This document shows, piece by piece, positions 23,969 through 31,025 of a stretch of DNA of 31,025 nt. Under the pieces are notes generated by a model that had not been told where the DNA came from, did no database searches, and worked only from the letters and a program-made list of their open reading frames with translations. The translations under genes were made by a program, and so were the position numbers. The DNA lies in the IMG/VR virus record IMGVR_UViG_3300032242_000802, positions 1 to 31,025 of that record; one strand, 5' to 3'. The first letter of the stretch is position 1; each line of letters opens with the position of its first letter. This stretch comes from a virus.

Positions 23969-25047
23969 TGGCATACTCCAATACATATGATCAGACCAAG
24001 ATAACGGTCGATCAATTGATTTCCTATGCTTATCGTGATGCAGGAAAACAGGCAGAAGAAATTACGCCTGAATACGTGCAAGCCGGTAAGCAAGCATTAT
24101 TTTACATTTTACAGAATTCTGTTAATCGTGGAATAAATATCTGGCTTCAAAAAATTGAAGTTCTAGGACCTCAAGCTTTTCAACAATTTATGACAATGCC
24201 GTATAACGTTGTTGATGTATTGGAAGCCAACTGGATCTATACTCAAAATCCTTCAATTTCAGCAGCATTGCCTACTGATAACACAAACTCTGTAGTATTA
24301 TTTGATCAAGTAAATAACGCCGATCTATCATCCTACGCAACATCTACGCTATCTGAAAATTATTTTGGTGCTAGTTTCCAACAACAAACTCGTGTTTTTT
24401 ATGTTGGGTTTAACGCATATGCTCCAAATGGTCCAGTTACATATGATTTGGATTTACAGGTCAGTAACGATGGAACTACATGGACAACTATTCAATCTTT
24501 GGATGAAGTTACGCTATCTGATCAAGAGTGGTATTATGCTAATGTTACTATTACACAACCATTTTACTATTATCGATTAAATAATAGAAACACTGGATCG
24601 ACATTCTCTCTTAGATCAATTCAATTTGCCCAAAGCCAACAAGTTATTCCATTGGCTCGATTAAATAGAACTGATTACTTTAGTTTGCCAAATAAGCAAT
24701 TTCCAGGCAATAGACCACTACAATATTGGTTCAATCGTCAGATTGATCCTGAGATTTATTTGTGGCCTGTGCCAAATAATAACTTCCAAATGTTCCAATT
24801 TATTCTTGAATTACAACCTCAAGATGTCGGAAGTTTAACTAACGAATTATACTTACCGGATCGTTGGGTGCCGTATATTCAAGCGGCTTTATCTCATAAA
24901 TTAGCATTACAAATCCCGAATGCTGACATGAATCGAGTTGCATATTTAGAAAAAATTGCAATGCAAATGAGAACTGAAGCTGAAGAAGAAGATCGTGATA
25001 AATCTCCTATCTACTTCCAACCTAACATAGCTCCATATACAAGGTAA
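23968..25047 (+). CDS. Head-to-tail adaptor (P22 gp4-like) with inserted beta-sandwich domain
   Basis: The 359-residue protein follows the adaptor pattern: N-terminal helices (VDQLISYAYRDAGKQAEEI, 14-32; ALFYILQNSVNRGINIW, 43-59), and a C-terminal helix region after LPDRWVPYIQAALSHKLALQ (296-315), like P22 gp4-type proteins that attach to the portal. Between about 105 and 222 is a domain not in simple gp4: DLQVSNDGTTWTTIQSL, then ITQPFYYYRLNNRNTGSTF. This resembles discoidin/F5-8C type beta-sandwiches that often bind sugars. It may decorate the neck. Start overlaps the small gene upstream. Confidence 0.72.
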   Translation: MAYSNTYDQTKITVDQLISYAYRDAGKQAEEITPEYVQAGKQALFYILQNSVNRGINIWLQKIEVLGPQAFQQFMTMPYNVVDVLEANWIYTQNPSISAALPTDNTNSVVLFDQVNNADLSSYATSTLSENYFGASFQQQTRVFYVGFNAYAPNGPVTYDLDLQVSNDGTTWTTIQSLDEVTLSDQEWYYANVTITQPFYYYRLNNRNTGSTFSLRSIQFAQSQQVIPLARLNRTDYFSLPNKQFPGNRPLQYWFNRQIDPEIYLWPVPNNNFQMFQFILELQPQDVGSLTNELYLPDRWVPYIQAALSHKLALQIPNADMNRVAYLEKIAMQMRTEAEEEDRDKSPIYFQPNIAPYTR

Positions 25048-25051
25048 TATA

Positions 25052-25672
25052 ATGTCCGGCGCATACCAACAAACCTATGATAATCTTGTTCAAGACGTTA
25101 TCAATTACATGGAACGTAACGATGATCAATTCATTGCGCAAATTCCTAGTTTAATTGGATTGGCTGAGTCCGCTATTGCTGCGGAGTTAAAAACATACCT
25201 TCAATTAACTGTAGTTGAAACATCATTGGCATCAAATCAAGTGATATTGTCTAAACCGGCTAGATGGCGTAAGACAGTGTCAATGAAGGTTAACGGTCAA
25301 CCAGTTTTGATGAGATCTCAAGACTATGTTGCAATGTATCAATCTGAGTCAACCAATGGCCAACCACTATATTATGCAGAGTATGATTATAATAACTGGG
25401 CTTTTGCTCCTAAACCAGATGCTGCATATCCGGTCGAAATTATTTATTTTAGTGAAATTCAACCGTTAGATACATCAAACCAAACAAATCTATTTACTCG
25501 CGAATGCCCTCAGGCAATGCTTTTTGGTACATTATTACAAGCCCAAGGGTATTTAAAAGCGCTTGATAAATTGCCTGTGTGGAAACAATACTACGATGAT
25601 TCATTGATGGCGTTGAAGAAAGAAGATAATTCTCGTCGCATTGATCGTAACACAACGATTCAGGAACCTTAA
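25052..25672 (+). CDS. Neck/adaptor-family protein
   Basis: The 206-residue protein starts five bases after the previous gene. The N-terminal segment DNLVQDVINYMERNDDQF followed by IAQIPSLIGLAESAIAAEL is characteristic of a phage adaptor family seen between portal and tail genes in podoviruses. The middle has strands (VILSKPARWRKTVSMKV, YYAEYDYNNWAFAPKPDA). The end is a helix with LFGTLLQAQGYLKALDKLP. It probably forms part of the head-tail connector ring together with the upstream adaptor. The exact ring position cannot be told from sequence. Confidence 0.75.
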   Translation: MSGAYQQTYDNLVQDVINYMERNDDQFIAQIPSLIGLAESAIAAELKTYLQLTVVETSLASNQVILSKPARWRKTVSMKVNGQPVLMRSQDYVAMYQSESTNGQPLYYAEYDYNNWAFAPKPDAAYPVEIIYFSEIQPLDTSNQTNLFTRECPQAMLFGTLLQAQGYLKALDKLPVWKQYYDDSLMALKKEDNSRRIDRNTTIQEP

Positions 25673-25675
25673 TAT

Positions 25676-26935
25676 ATGTCTACTTTTACCTCTCCATTTA
25701 CTGGGTCGATTATTGATCCAACGGACGTATCTTACTACGCATTAAACTTTTCAACTAATACCAATTTATATTGGCCTGCAGTTGTTAATCCAACTCAAGT
25801 TCCTGCAGCACGCATTATGGATTGCGTTACTTCAGTAGCAAGCCTTAATATCATATTGCCTGAAGCTGATCAAGGTACTGTTGGTGCAGACATCCTAATC
25901 CGTAACAAAGGATCTGTAACATTTTATGTAGTAGATTATACCTCAGGAGCAAGCGTATCTGTTGCCGCAGGAACATCTAAGTATTTCTATCTATCAGATA
26001 ATACTACACCGGCTGGGGTGTGGCAGAATGTTACGTTTGGTACAGGAACATCATCTGCAGATGCTGCTTCGTTGCAGGGGGCTGGATTAACTACGCTTGT
26101 TGGTAAGTTAGCGGTTACTGCAAACGTTGTTGCAGTATCAACAGCGCCAACACTATCTGATGCAAGCCGCGGCGCTAGTTATGTCTGGACAAGCGGTGCC
26201 GGAACATTCACCCTACCTAACGTGACAACATTGACAGACGGATGGTGGATTGGATTTAGAAATGGCGGAACAGGTACATTAAATATTACGCCTACAAGTC
26301 CAGCATTAATCAATGGCGTTTCTAGCATATCTATTAACCCTAACAATTCTGGATTTATATACTTCCAAAAATCAACAGGTAACTTCTTCACTTTAGGCTT
26401 TGCCGCTGAAGTTAATCCTACATTATCTGCTGCAACATACGATGTGGATAGTATTGTGGGTAGTACCTTAAGCTTGGTAGCATATGCCCCAAATATTCAA
26501 AACTATGTAGCATTATCTGGCACCAGAACAACTAACTTAAATGTTACATTGCCAGCAATTACACAACTATACGCACTTATTAATGCGACAACATCTAGTG
26601 CATATTCCATCACATATACCATTTCTGGAACGTCATCATCTGTTACGTTGTCAGCAGGTCAAGTTGCTGTAGTTGTTGCTAGTGGGTCTTCACTCTATAT
26701 TATTTCACAAACAACAACAAATATTTTTTACGCTATCAATGGTTCAGCTACAGTACCAAGTTATTCATTCACAAATGATACCACATCTGGTATGTATCTA
26801 GTGGGGTCTCATATTTTGGGTCTTACCGCCAATGGTGTACGAATGATTAATATCGATAATTCAAATACGTCATCACCACAAATTTCGACCCCCGCAACAT
26901 TTAATGCAGGATTAATTTCTGGTGGAACGTTCTAA
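25676..26935 (+). CDS. Tail fibre or spike-like protein
   Basis: The 419-residue beta-rich protein (Thr, Ser, Gly, Ala, Ile) contains two similar halves of short strands around LSDASRGASYVWTSGAGTFT and LVAYAPNIQNYVALSG. Near the C-terminus is PSYSFTNDTTSGMYLVG and then ILGLTANGVRMINIDNS, a phrase that recurs in phage fibre and tail-needle-like proteins. It has no S74 domain and no obvious enzyme motif. It lies between the connector and the tail hub, so it may be a short fibre or a neck appendage. It ends exactly where the hub gene begins. Confidence 0.68.
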   Translation: MSTFTSPFTGSIIDPTDVSYYALNFSTNTNLYWPAVVNPTQVPAARIMDCVTSVASLNIILPEADQGTVGADILIRNKGSVTFYVVDYTSGASVSVAAGTSKYFYLSDNTTPAGVWQNVTFGTGTSSADAASLQGAGLTTLVGKLAVTANVVAVSTAPTLSDASRGASYVWTSGAGTFTLPNVTTLTDGWWIGFRNGGTGTLNITPTSPALINGVSSISINPNNSGFIYFQKSTGNFFTLGFAAEVNPTLSAATYDVDSIVGSTLSLVAYAPNIQNYVALSGTRTTNLNVTLPAITQLYALINATTSSAYSITYTISGTSSSVTLSAGQVAVVVASGSSLYIISQTTTNIFYAINGSATVPSYSFTNDTTSGMYLVGSHILGLTANGVRMINIDNSNTSSPQISTPATFNAGLISGGTF

Positions 26936-29299
26936 ATGGCTCAAGATCCTCAACAATCTCAATATGGCGAGATTTATACTTTAGGTTTAGAAGCTGGCAT
27001 TAAGCGAGATGGAACTCAATTTGAGTCTCGTGAATGTAGTGACGGTATTTGGTGTAGATTCCAACGCGGTGTTCCTAAAAAAATAGGTGGATACCAACAG
27101 CTATTTTCCACATTTAATGGAATTCCCAGAGGCATGGTAATGAACTCCTACAATGGGGTGAATTATGTATACTCTGGAAATAGCAACGGATTAGATATTT
27201 TTGGCACAGGCCAATCTTTTGGTGTTGGTGCAGGACCATATCAAGGTCAATTTAATATTGGTTATGGATTATTTACTCCATCAAGTAGCACATCCAATTC
27301 AATCACAATTACAAATCCTACAAACTACACAGGGCTGTTTACAGCAGGTTCATCTGTTGTATTTACCCAATCACCTACAGCAACTTTATACACCGTATTA
27401 AGTTCTACATATTCAGCCACAACTCCAGTTACTGTAACTATTAGTATTGGATCTCCTGCAGTTATTACAGTTCCCAGCTCATTGCCAGCCAATGGTACAG
27501 CAATTAAGTTTTCAACCACAGGTGCGTTGCCTACAGGACTTTCTGTCGGTAACACATACTATGTAGTTAATGGGTCTGGCCTTACATTTAATGTTGCAAT
27601 TGTCCCTGGTGGAACGCCAGTTAATACTAGCGGAACACAATCTGGCACTCAAACAATTTCATACGGTGCCACAACAGTAGTAACTTTTACTTCAACAATT
27701 CCATCGTCCCCAACAACGGTGTATTTAGCCAATACCTATTTCAAACCTAACCCTAATTTATTATGGCAGTTTGATTATCAATATTCTGCAACCGGTGGCG
27801 CTTTAAATTTAGTAATCCATCCGGGGTTAAATTTAGCCAATATTGATAATGGTGTTACCAGTCAAGTATATGTTGGAAATGTTGTTCCAGGAACCAATGA
27901 AACTTGGACATTTAATGGACTAGCAGATACCGGTGGATCACAACCAACCTATAAACCGATTGTGGTTGATGGTGGCGTGTGTGTACTTCACCCATTTATT
28001 TTTGTTTATGGATCCAATGGATTTATTGCAAATAACCATGTTAGTCAAATTTATACGGAACAGCAATTAGCAGATTGGAACGGGCCTTTTGCAAATCAGG
28101 TCAACGTGGCAACCGGTAAGATTGTTAAAGGTATGCCGGTGCGTGGTGGTACTGCATCTCCTTCAGGTTTGTTCTGGGCAACTGATAGTTTAATTCGTGT
28201 TTCATTCGTCAATAATCCACCAACATATTGGCAGTATGATATTATTTCTAGTGAAATTTCTATCATGTCATCCAGCTCTGTTGTTGAAATGGACGGCGTA
28301 TACTATTGGATGGGTGTGGATAGGTTTTACACATACAATGGTTATGTAACGGTATTGCCTAATGATAAGAATGTAAACTGGTTATTTAACAATCTTAATT
28401 ACCAACAACGTCAAAAAGTTTGGGCTACTAAAGTTCCAAGATATAATGAAATCTGGTTCTTTTATCCTCGCGGCGCAGCAACAGAATGTACCGATGCTAT
28501 CATATATAATGTCAAAGATAAAATCTGGTATGACGCTGGCCAAGCAGAAGGTGCTCAACGATCCAGTGGATTTACTACTGAAGTATTCCCAACGCCAATT
28601 TGGGGTGATTGGAATTATAGCGTACTATTCAGCCCTTCATATAAAACAATAGCGACTCCTACAGGGCAAGCAGCAACATCATCTACCATTTTTTACTTTA
28701 GTGGTGATGTATCTACAACATTTACTCCTGGAAGTTATATCACATTATCTGCCGATGCTTCTGCGGCTAAATATCAAATTAGTGCAACTTCTTTTATATT
28801 TAATTCCACAATTGGCGGTGTTGGGGCTACAAAGATAACGCTATCAACCGCACTATCTTCTACTCCAGCAACCGGAACTATAGTATATAGTGTTTCCGGC
28901 GGGTATGGTATTTGGCAACATGAAACCGGTCTTAACAAGGTATCAACAAAATCAGAAGACGCCATTTACTCTAGCTTTACCACTTGTGATATTTCTTGGG
29001 TCGGTGGAACACCTTCAAGCGATTCATCTCCGGCTATCAATAGACGTATGCATTTACGTAGAATAGAACCTGATTTTGTCATTGGCGGATCTCTTGATTT
29101 AACCATTCAAGGTCGTAAATTTGCGCAAAGTCAATCTGTGGTTTCAGGACCATTTAGTTTTGATGCTAATACCGAAAAAATTGATTTGCGTATTGAGTAT
29201 CGAGAAATGGATTTAACATTTACTTCCAACGAAATCGATGGAAACTATGAAATGGGTCGTATTTTATTAACTGTTGAACTTGGTGATGAGCGTCCATAG
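26936..29299 (+). CDS. Tail hub / packaged-DNA stabilisation protein (P22 gp10-like)
   Basis: The 787-residue protein resembles P22 gp10-type hub proteins that close the portal channel. The N-terminus has RECSDGIWCRFQRGVPKKIG (32-51). The core includes VVEMDGVYYWMGVDRFYTYN and PRYNEIWFFYPRGAATECTD, which are propeller-type strand pairs. Around 115-265 there is an insertion with the TTGALPTGL...NTYYVV unit (194-211) common in phage fibres, and a second one near 580-657. Both are Ser/Thr-rich and probably stick out from the hub. The C-terminus (YREMDLTFTSNEIDGNYEMG) is conserved in the group. Confidence 0.82.
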   Translation: MAQDPQQSQYGEIYTLGLEAGIKRDGTQFESRECSDGIWCRFQRGVPKKIGGYQQLFSTFNGIPRGMVMNSYNGVNYVYSGNSNGLDIFGTGQSFGVGAGPYQGQFNIGYGLFTPSSSTSNSITITNPTNYTGLFTAGSSVVFTQSPTATLYTVLSSTYSATTPVTVTISIGSPAVITVPSSLPANGTAIKFSTTGALPTGLSVGNTYYVVNGSGLTFNVAIVPGGTPVNTSGTQSGTQTISYGATTVVTFTSTIPSSPTTVYLANTYFKPNPNLLWQFDYQYSATGGALNLVIHPGLNLANIDNGVTSQVYVGNVVPGTNETWTFNGLADTGGSQPTYKPIVVDGGVCVLHPFIFVYGSNGFIANNHVSQIYTEQQLADWNGPFANQVNVATGKIVKGMPVRGGTASPSGLFWATDSLIRVSFVNNPPTYWQYDIISSEISIMSSSSVVEMDGVYYWMGVDRFYTYNGYVTVLPNDKNVNWLFNNLNYQQRQKVWATKVPRYNEIWFFYPRGAATECTDAIIYNVKDKIWYDAGQAEGAQRSSGFTTEVFPTPIWGDWNYSVLFSPSYKTIATPTGQAATSSTIFYFSGDVSTTFTPGSYITLSADASAAKYQISATSFIFNSTIGGVGATKITLSTALSSTPATGTIVYSVSGGYGIWQHETGLNKVSTKSEDAIYSSFTTCDISWVGGTPSSDSSPAINRRMHLRRIEPDFVIGGSLDLTIQGRKFAQSQSVVSGPFSFDANTEKIDLRIEYREMDLTFTSNEIDGNYEMGRILLTVELGDERP

Positions 29300-29559
29300 T
29301 GGCAGTTGTATTTCAAAAAGTATTTCCGTTCACTCCAGAAAACACTGATTGGCCAACGTTTAACGGCAATTTAATCATGTATTATGGCCAAGAACCAATT
29401 CCAATCACTGATGAAGACAATTGGCATATATCAGCTAAAAACATATCGCAAACACCTTCATTTATGAGATACAATATTCCTGATCCGGATAGATTTGAAA
29501 CTTGGCAAGATTGGGCTTCTCAATTTGTTATTTTGATTAATGGTGAACCGCGTAATTAG
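29299..29559 (+). CDS. Small hypothetical protein with GTG start
   Basis: The 86-residue protein begins at a GTG inside the hub stop (TAGTG). No ATG alternative in frame would keep the N-terminus, and there is no separate ribosome-binding site, so it is read by coupling. The sequence (FPFTPENTDWPTFNGNLIMYYG, then DWASQFVILINGEPRN) suggests a small globular beta/alpha protein. Family unknown, probably a minor virion or assembly protein. Its TAG stop opens cassette copy 5. Confidence 0.7.
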   Translation: MAVVFQKVFPFTPENTDWPTFNGNLIMYYGQEPIPITDEDNWHISAKNISQTPSFMRYNIPDPDRFETWQDWASQFVILINGEPRN

Positions 29560-29599
29560 GGCGAACGATAGCCTTTTTATGCATTAGTATAGATAGAAA
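29557..29599 (+). promoter_or_regulatory. Terminator/promoter-like cassette, copy 5
   Basis: TAGGGCG at 29557-29563 (its TAG is the stop of the previous gene), 16 variable bases, then TGCATTAGT at 29580-29588 and ATAGAAA at 29593-29599. GGC (29560-29562) and GCC (29571-29573) flank eight bases and are followed by TTTTT, a weak terminator. The next ATG is at 29602. Confidence 0.7.
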
Positions 29600-29601
29600 T
29601 T

Positions 29602-30297
29602 ATGACAGCCAACTACACACTACAAGATTTTGGATTGAGTACTCCCCCAGCTACGACTATGGGAGACTTAGGCAAGCACGCGCCTTATGAATCTATTTTA
29701 CAAGGTATTCGTAATCCTTATAATAGAATGACTTCATTTAATGATGCCATTAATACATATCAAACAAAACAAAACGCGTTGTTAAATAAAATCAATGGGA
29801 TGTACGGGCAAGCTGATAAAGTTACAAACCCAAATAGTAAATATTTTGGACATATTAAAAATTTAGTAAATGCCTATTCACAAAATTTAGGTAAAGCCCC
29901 AACAATAGATACGTATTTCCCCGGATTAACAACAGCTAAAGCTAATGATAATACTTCATCGTTATATCCTACGTTACCATATAATAATCCGTTAAATTTT
30001 AATAATAATAATTTTAATAATAATGATCCTCTTCATTTAGGAATAAATACTCAACCTCAAACAGCACTTCCTAATTTTGGGGACATTACAAAAAGCATTA
30101 ATACATTTGATCCGAGTCAAATTAATTTGGATCCTAGTTATTATGCAAACATGTCTAATACTGACATGTTAAAATATTTGCAAAATACATATCATACTAA
30201 CCATCCTGTTGTTGCAACAGGGGCAGCTTCAGGACTTGATACATTAAATAATACGAATACTTCTGCACTTAATACATTGAATAATACTCAGCCTTAA
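29602..30297 (+). CDS. Hypothetical Asn-rich protein
   Basis: The 231-residue protein has no recognisable family. Its N-terminal half is helical with a regular spacing (NPYNRMTSFNDAINTYQTKQ). The middle has an Asn-rich low-complexity tract (FNNNNFNNND). The end repeats LNNT and LNTLNN several times. It follows cassette copy 5 directly, with no clear ribosome-binding site. Base composition is more AT-rich than its neighbours, with AAT codons dominating the repeats. Position after the tail hub makes a virion or ejection protein possible, but nothing in the sequence supports this further. Confidence 0.65.
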   Translation: MTANYTLQDFGLSTPPATTMGDLGKHAPYESILQGIRNPYNRMTSFNDAINTYQTKQNALLNKINGMYGQADKVTNPNSKYFGHIKNLVNAYSQNLGKAPTIDTYFPGLTTAKANDNTSSLYPTLPYNNPLNFNNNNFNNNDPLHLGINTQPQTALPNFGDITKSINTFDPSQINLDPSYYANMSNTDMLKYLQNTYHTNHPVVATGAASGLDTLNNTNTSALNTLNNTQP

Positions 30298-30305
30298 TAT
30301 ATACT
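30277..30305 (+). promoter_or_regulatory. Sigma70-type promoter for the GNAT gene
   Basis: TTGAAT at 30277-30282 (inside the end of the previous gene), 17 bases, TATACT at 30300-30305, then GTAGTTTTAC. The downstream block matches the promoter at 19770 apart from one base. Confidence 0.72.
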
Positions 30306-30331
30306 GTAGTTTTACATATTAAGGACGCAAA

Positions 30332-30784
30332 ATGATAACTTTTCAAAAAGAATCTTTTGCAAAATTTATAGAAGACGGCAAAGAAATATTTGCCAAACAT
30401 AATAAAGAAGTTGTTCCTCAAAGTGAACAAATACCTCTTAATGTGAATTATGAGGCATACTTTAAGATAGAAGAAGCTAACAGATTAGAAGTCTATACTG
30501 TTAGAGATAATGGCAAATTAATTGGATATACTCTGTGGATGCTTCATTATCATATCCACTATAAATCCAGTTTAACAGCAAACTCGACACTAATATACAT
30601 AATGCCGGAATACCGAAAAGGATTGCTTGGCTATAAACTTATTAAGTGGTCAGTTGCAAAGATTAAAGAACGCGGTGTTCAAAGACTTATGATGGGAGTT
30701 AAACCAGACCATGATTTTGGTAAACTTCTTGAAAGACTTGGTGCAACTTATTTTGAAAAAATTTATACAATTACGGTAAACTAA
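30332..30784 (+). CDS. GNAT-family N-acetyltransferase
   Basis: The 150-residue protein has the GNAT fold. A strand with IGYTLWMLHYHIHY is followed by the acetyl-CoA pyrophosphate-binding motif in IMPEYRKGLLGYKLIKW (90-106), with RKGLLG at 95-100, and a C-terminal segment KLLERLGATYFEKIY. It would transfer an acetyl group to an amine; the substrate is unknown. AAGGA lies before the ATG, behind its own sigma70-like promoter. GNAT proteins appear near tail genes in other podoviruses and could modify a host or virion protein. The promoter suggests expression independent of the structural genes. Confidence 0.82.
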   Translation: MITFQKESFAKFIEDGKEIFAKHNKEVVPQSEQIPLNVNYEAYFKIEEANRLEVYTVRDNGKLIGYTLWMLHYHIHYKSSLTANSTLIYIMPEYRKGLLGYKLIKWSVAKIKERGVQRLMMGVKPDHDFGKLLERLGATYFEKIYTITVN

Positions 30785-30786
30785 AT

Positions 30787-31025
30787 ATGTCAGATGTTAT
30801 TCCAGGTAGTGACTTTATTCCAGGGAGCGATTTACTTCCTGGTGTTGCCGATGTATTGGGTATTGACCTTCCAAGTTTATCTGACGTGTTGGGTACCGAC
30901 ATTGGATCAGACATTACTGCATCAGACCCAGGTACTGGATCAGACATTACTGCATCAGACCCAGGTACTGGATCAGACATTACTGCATCAGACCCAGGTA
31001 CTGGATCAGACATTACTGCATCAGA
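30787..31025 (+). CDS. Acidic repeat protein, cut by window end
   Basis: This open frame starts with ATG at 30787, two bases after the GNAT stop, and has no stop before the window ends (79 codons seen). It begins MSDVIPGSDFIPGSD, goes through LPSLSDVLGTD, and then enters perfect 11-residue repeats GSDITASDPGT. It contains almost only Asp, Ser, Thr, Gly, Pro, Ile and Val and no Lys or Arg after the start. It may be a fibre-like or internal protein. The opposite strand is also open over this stretch because of the repeats, but it has no upstream signals. Confidence 0.6.
   Translation, partial: MSDVIPGSDFIPGSDLLPGVADVLGIDLPSLSDVLGTDIGSDITASDPGTGSDITASDPGTGSDITASDPGTGSDITAS
30904..31025 (+). repeat. 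33-bp tandem repeats
   Basis: Three complete and one partial identical units start at 30904, 30937, 30970 and 31003. They encode GSDITASDPGT in frame. No differences are seen between units, unlike the diverged repeats in the fibres. The copy number could be wrong if the region was collapsed in assembly. Confidence 0.93.

Noticed and set aside
2425-29599. Cassettes as simple rho-independent terminators only
   Set aside because: Copies 1 to 3 lack a convincing terminator hairpin with T-run, yet keep the two blocks at exactly the same spacing.
30771-31013. Open frame on the minus strand over the right-end repeats
   Set aside because: The repeats are open on both strands. The plus frame starts with an ATG right after the GNAT gene and continues the gene row; the minus frame has no upstream signals and would be the only minus-strand gene.
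30904-31025. CRISPR array
   Set aside because: The 33-bp units are directly adjacent, without unique spacers, and lie within an open reading frame.
1-31025. tRNA genes, integrase or attachment site
   Set aside because: I saw no cloverleaf with a T-loop signature and no recombinase motif; the window gives no sign of a temperate lifestyle.

Overview
This window is a contiguous stretch of the structural and lysis half of a tailed double-stranded DNA phage genome. Every supported gene lies on the + strand. The mix of proteins points to a podovirus-like virion: a large terminase, a large portal, a scaffold, an HK97-fold capsid protein, P22 gp4-like and gp10-like connector and tail-hub proteins, and collagen-like and S74 tail fibres. 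There is no tape-measure, tail tube or sheath gene. The many tiny basic proteins, the glutamine-rich portal tail and the AT-leaning codon use resemble uncultured aquatic phages. An M15-type endolysin suggests a Gram-negative host, probably a freshwater or marine proteobacterium, but the host cannot be fixed from sequence. I see no tRNA, rRNA, CRISPR array, integrase or insertion sequence.

Layout. Bases 1-2427 hold a free-standing intein-like (Hint plus dead LAGLIDADG) protein coupled to terL. Bases 2425-7177 hold a small unknown protein, the portal, four very small proteins and a GroES-like co-chaperonin. Bases 7198-10366 hold the scaffold, a conserved head-module protein, a probable decoration protein and the major capsid protein, closed by a very strong terminator. 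An HNH endonuclease follows (10438-10896), apparently with its own promoter. Bases 11021-13063 hold three beta-rich virion proteins. Bases 13074-19765 hold two long fibres with a small unknown protein and a tail-assembly chaperone between them. Bases 19833-21235 hold an accessory pair (2OG-Fe(II) oxygenase and beta-propeller-like protein) behind a sigma70-like promoter. Bases 21245-22534 are the lysis cassette. Bases 22621-29559 hold a Lys-rich repeat protein, a 49-aa protein, two connector or neck proteins, a fibre-like protein, the tail hub and a small protein. Bases 29602-31025 hold an Asn-rich unknown, a GNAT acetyltransferase behind the same kind of sigma70-like promoter, and a repeat protein cut by the window end.

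The most interesting signal is non-coding. Five intergenic cassettes share TAGGGCG, exactly 16 variable bases, then TGYATTAGT followed by an invariant TA, and they align without gaps. They begin at 2425, 6473, 10894, 22535 and 29557, on or just after the stop codon of the preceding gene. Some contain a rho-independent terminator in the variable part. They look like the phage's own transcription punctuation, each a terminator and promoter or operator in one unit. At two of them an 11-bp inverted repeat places the downstream gene's Shine-Dalgarno or start codon in a stem whose left arm would be absent from transcripts starting inside the cassette. This is a possible read-through-off, local-start-on translation switch like that known for late genes of phage T4. 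Accessory genes (HNH, the oxygenase pair, GNAT) instead carry host-like -35/-10 promoters, so two regulatory layers appear to coexist.
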